This document shows, one piece after another, positions 55,678-57,909 of a stretch of 57,909 nucleotides of DNA. Origin of the DNA: Prevotella sp. (GTDB lineage: Bacteria; Bacillota_I; Bacilli_A; ML615J-28; CAG-313); NCBI GenBank assembly GCA_023665755.1, contig JAMPDF010000002.1, forward strand, positions 1-57,909, written 5' to 3'. The notes under the pieces were generated by a model. It was not told the origin of the DNA, ran no database searches, and saw only the letters and a program-made list of their open reading frames with translations. Position numbers and translations under genes: made by a program. Positions within the stretch are counted from its first letter, which is position 1; each line of letters begins with the position of its first letter.

Positions 55678-55706
55678 ATTATACACCGACCATCAACTTT
55701 TTTCAA
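55678..55706 (-). promoter_or_regulatory. Promoter of the MacB-like pair
   Basis: Minus-strand TTGAAA at 55701-55706, 17 bases, TATAAT at 55678-55683. The leader is about 65 bases. Confidence 0.72.
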
Positions 55707-55713
55707 TAAATTA

Positions 55714-55977
55714 ATGCTATCTTTCAATAACTATACAGCAAATGATCTTCCTTATCAAAAAATGATGATGAATGCTTTAAAGTATTATATGATAGATAAT
55801 TCTATTTCTATATCTCAATTATCTAAAGATACTAGTTTATCTTCTTCTACTATTCGTTCTATTTGAAATAGAAAGTTTTTTATGTATCGTTCACTTATTA
55901 AGTGATTTGCTTTAGGTAAAGATTTTCTTTTTATTTTAAACTTGATTGATTACTTATATTTATTTTTAATTATATAG
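55714..55977 (+). pseudogene. HTH (XRE-like) regulator fragment interrupted by two TGA
   Basis: The frame from ATG 55714 reads like a small DNA-binding protein: ISISQLSKDTSLSSSTIRSI is a classic HTH. It is cut by TGA at 55864-55866 and 55903-55905, then continues NRKFFMYRSLIK and FALGKDFLFILNLIDYL to TAG at 55975-55977. No ribosome site is visible. It is divergent from the transporter pair and could be the remains of its regulator. Other genes here use TGA as stop, so this is probably dead. Confidence 0.5.
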
Positions 55978-56114
55978 GCTATAACCATTGTTTTTATAAA
56001 ATATATTATTGTTAAATTTATTTTCGAAAGTTCGATTCTCTTTTTTTAAAAAAACATTAAAAAATAGCCATAAAATTGACTCTTATTTTTTAGTGATCTT
56101 TCAAAATATAAAGC
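55978..56114. other. Gene-free AT-rich stretch
   Basis: Between the HTH fragment and the terminator at 56115. I see no coding frame or named element. Its one tract of note is TTTTTTTAAAAAAA. Confidence 0.4.
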
Positions 56115-56153
56115 ATAAAAAAAGTCCTAAATTACTTGCGTTTTTTAGGGCTT
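56115..56153 (-). terminator. Terminator downstream of truncated fic
   Basis: On the minus strand, stem AAGCCCTAAA/TTTAGGACTT (one G-T pair) is followed by TTTTTTTATGC. Confidence 0.7.
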
Positions 56154-56279
56154 ATATGGCAGAATAGCCTTTTCATATGCTTTAAATGTGTGTATACTGC
56201 ATAATGTTTCATATTTGATAGTTTCAATTATAAAAGTTGCATGATTAATAGTTTACATTGTAAATATTGCAAAATTTCT

Positions 56280-57092
56280 TTATTCTGTAAAACCAAGATC
56301 TGATATTTTTAAACTAGAAAATTTATCTGATAATCTATAACTTGTGATTCTTGTTGTACCACCATTAGGTATTAATATCCCTTTATTAACCCATTCAACC
56401 ATCCATTTTGAAATTGCACGGGAAGTAACTCCAAATAATAATGCTAGTTCTTTATTTTTTAAAATTATCAAATGATTTTCTAAACAATATCTAATTAATA
56501 TTAAATCTTTTTTTGATAAACCATTTAATATGGAATGTGTATCCTTATTTGAAGCTTCCTTAGCTTGATAATATATGTTTTCAGAATTTAATGACATTAT
56601 TTTACAAAAATACTCTATCCATATTTCTAAATGTGGAGGATTTTGTCTTCCTTCATAAAATAAAGCAGGAAGCCCCATTTGCAAAGAATTATAATATCCT
56701 TCAAGATCGCTCATATAATATTCTTCAAAAGAATTAAACCCCCTAAAATCATAATCATAAAGCATTAAAATATATGTAGCAAGAGCTCTTGAAGTACGTC
56801 CGTTTCCGTTAGTAAAAGGGTGAATACTTACAAACGCATAACTTAGTATTGCAGCTAAAATAGGTACTGGTAAATTATTATTATCATAAAACCAACATAT
56901 GAGTTCATCAATTAATGATTCAACATCGCACCATTCAGGTGGAATATATTCTACTCTTTTAGTTACATCATGATAAACAGCAAATAAAACTCCTGGAGGA
57001 GTAGGACCTCTAAAATCAATTCTTTTTAATTTTCCATTTTTCTCAATAATATCATGAAGCCTAAAAATAAATTCTTTAGTTAAAGGAGTTAT
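56280..57092 (-). pseudogene. 5'-truncated Fic-family gene
   Basis: The open frame runs from 57092 with no start codon: PLTKEFIFRLHDIIEKNGK, then the complete Fic motif HPFTNGNGRTSR, and a C-terminal winged-helix-like region (LALLFGVTSRAISKWMVEWV). The N-terminal helices (about 90 residues in relatives) are missing; the frame is closed by stops above 57092. The first ATG, at 56765, lies after the Fic motif, so a protein from it would be inactive. It is a different Fic subgroup from the intact gene at 32062. Confidence 0.75.
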
Positions 57093-57418
57093 TTAATTTT
57101 ATTTACACTAAAAAATTTTTTATAATCAACATTAATATACGTATACTTTTTATTTATAATTCCTAGCATTTTTGATTTATATATGCTAATATCATTATCA
57201 TCTATTAAATTTACTTTTATAGTTAATGATTTCGCATTTGGGTTGAGATAATTTATTAAATCATTATATAGTTCATTATTTTCATTTCTTAATTTATTAA
57301 ATTTGAATATAATATTATTTTCACCAAAAACTATATTAGTAATTTCTGCACCATGTGGGCATGGAATATTTGGTAAATGTTCGTTTTTAAAATATATTTT
57401 TGTCTCATAAATATTAAC
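57089..57418 (-). pseudogene. Unrecognised 110-codon frame without start
   Basis: The minus frame reads VNIYETKIYFKNEHLPNI, then PCPHGAEITNIVFGENNIIF and on to FFSVNKIK before TAA at 57089-57091. No ATG, GTG or TTG precedes the conserved-looking part. An ATG with GAGG at about 57407 is one frame off, so a one-base shift near AAAAATATATTTTAAAAAC may have broken it. Its stop overlaps the first codon of the truncated fic frame. Coding nature is uncertain. Confidence 0.35.
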
Positions 57419-57615
57419 CTCATCATTATTATATTATAATTATAAACTATTTAATCATTTTAACATAATAGATTCGATTCAGTTTATTCAAGATTAACAG
57501 ATACATTCGATTCCCTTAGGAAAATGTATAACATAGAAACACACAAATCTTTCAGCATTTGATGTTATATTAGCATTTAAATCTTTAAAGCCTCGTAAAA
57601 TACCCCTATAAATGC

Positions 57616-57667
57616 AAAAAAAAGTCTTCGAACTGAATCCAATAATTCAGTTTGTAGAAGACTTTTT
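57616..57667 (-). terminator. Terminator of rRNA-tRNA transcript
   Basis: Long imperfect stem: AAAAAGTCTTC pairs with GAAGACTTTTT and inner AACTGAAT with ATTCAGTT. On the minus strand it ends in a run of T. It lies just downstream of tRNA-Glu. The 57419-57615 stretch above it shows no gene. Confidence 0.85.
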
Positions 57668-57679
57668 ATAGTACTTTAA

Positions 57680-57756
57680 TGGTGATTCGTACGGGATTCG
57701 AACCCGTGAATGCATGCGTGAAAGGCATGTGAGTTAAGCCGCTTCTCCAACGAACC
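57680..57756 (-). tRNA. tRNA-Glu (anticodon TTC)
   Basis: The 77-base gene has acceptor GGTTCGT/ACGAATC, anticodon stem CATGC/GCATG with loop CTTTCAC, T arm GGGTTCGAATCCC, and encoded CCA. Confidence 0.95.
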
Positions 57757-57771
57757 TTTTTTCAAAAAAAA

Positions 57772-57848
57772 TGGCGCCCCTTCAGGGACTTGAACCCCGG
57801 ACCCCATGATTAACAGTCATGTGCTCTAACCAACTGAGCTAAAGAGGC
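57772..57848 (-). tRNA. tRNA-Asn (anticodon GTT)
   Basis: The 77-base gene has acceptor GCCTCTT/AAGGGGC, anticodon stem CATGA/TCATG with loop CTGTTAA, T arm GGGGTTCAAGTCCC, and encoded CCA. Confidence 0.95.
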
Positions 57849-57875
57849 GCATTTTTCAAATGAATATAGAAAGGA

Positions 57876-57909
57876 GCTGGCAACGTCCTATTTTCGCTTT
57901 TTCAAACTA
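57876..57909 (-). rRNA. rrf: 5S rRNA, 3' end only
   Basis: The minus-strand sequence ends AAAATAGGACGTTGCCAGC, the usual 3' end of bacterial 5S rRNA (consensus GAGTAGGACGxxGCCA). The gene runs off the window. With tRNA-Asn and tRNA-Glu after it, this is the distal part of an rRNA operon. Confidence 0.75.

Noticed and set aside
55714..55977. The organism reads TGA as tryptophan
   Set aside because: Core genes here end at TGA (for example the amidase at 22774-22776) and use TGG for Trp, and ATGA overlaps occur throughout the BREX operon.

Overview
The window is low-GC Bacillota-type DNA. It uses strong AGGAGG ribosome sites, TTGACA/TATAAT promoters and hairpin-plus-T-run terminators. TGA is a normal stop (the amidase and ylbJ genes meet in an ATGA overlap), so the code is standard. 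Housekeeping order (secG-rnr-smpB, tig-clpX-lon, rsmD-coaD next to ylbJ, lysA) and several lipoproteins point to a walled or wall-derived member of Bacilli/Erysipelotrichia or a related Tenericutes-like branch. I cannot name a genus.

Positions 1-31.6 kb look like core chromosome. They hold tRNA-Leu, a PaaI-type thioesterase, a TPR/Sel1 protein, secG-rnr-smpB, tig-clpX-lon, a DUF885 lipoprotein with a phosphopantetheinyl transferase, a Na/Pi symporter, the potABCD polyamine importer, a VWA lipoprotein, tRNA-Arg, an amidase-ylbJ pair convergent with rsmD-coaD, an asymmetric heterodimeric ABC exporter, lysA and a beta-helix lipoprotein. One small gene here (24856-25170) is a degenerate HNH protein related to a complete HNH protein at 35.4 kb.

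Positions about 31.7-57.4 kb look like an accessory island. In order they hold a Fic protein, a decayed IS21-like element (frameshifted istA, no istB, inverted ends, an HNH gene between the ends), a seven-gene defence operon on the minus strand, a small Phd-like two-gene unit with a broken neighbour, a 1-kb gene-poor stretch with more IS21-like terminal repeats, two MacB/FtsX-type ABC transporters with a ruined HTH gene beside their promoter, and a 5'-truncated Fic gene. The window closes with tRNA-Glu, tRNA-Asn and the 3' end of a 5S rRNA, all minus strand, i.e. the tail of an rRNA operon.

The main system is at 37.2-49.1 kb: brxP (DndC-like PAPS-reductase fold, ferredoxin clusters and DUF4007), a 64-aa zinc-ribbon protein, brxC, pglZ, a short brxL, a 192-aa protein of unknown role and a DndA/IscS-like cysteine desulfurase. 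All are tightly packed behind one clear promoter. The gene set matches BREX type 4, which has no PglX methylase. The sulfur-handling pieces (desulfurase plus DndC-like enzyme) suggest DNA phosphorothioation as the self mark. The zinc-ribbon protein and the 192-aa protein are the least described parts of the locus.
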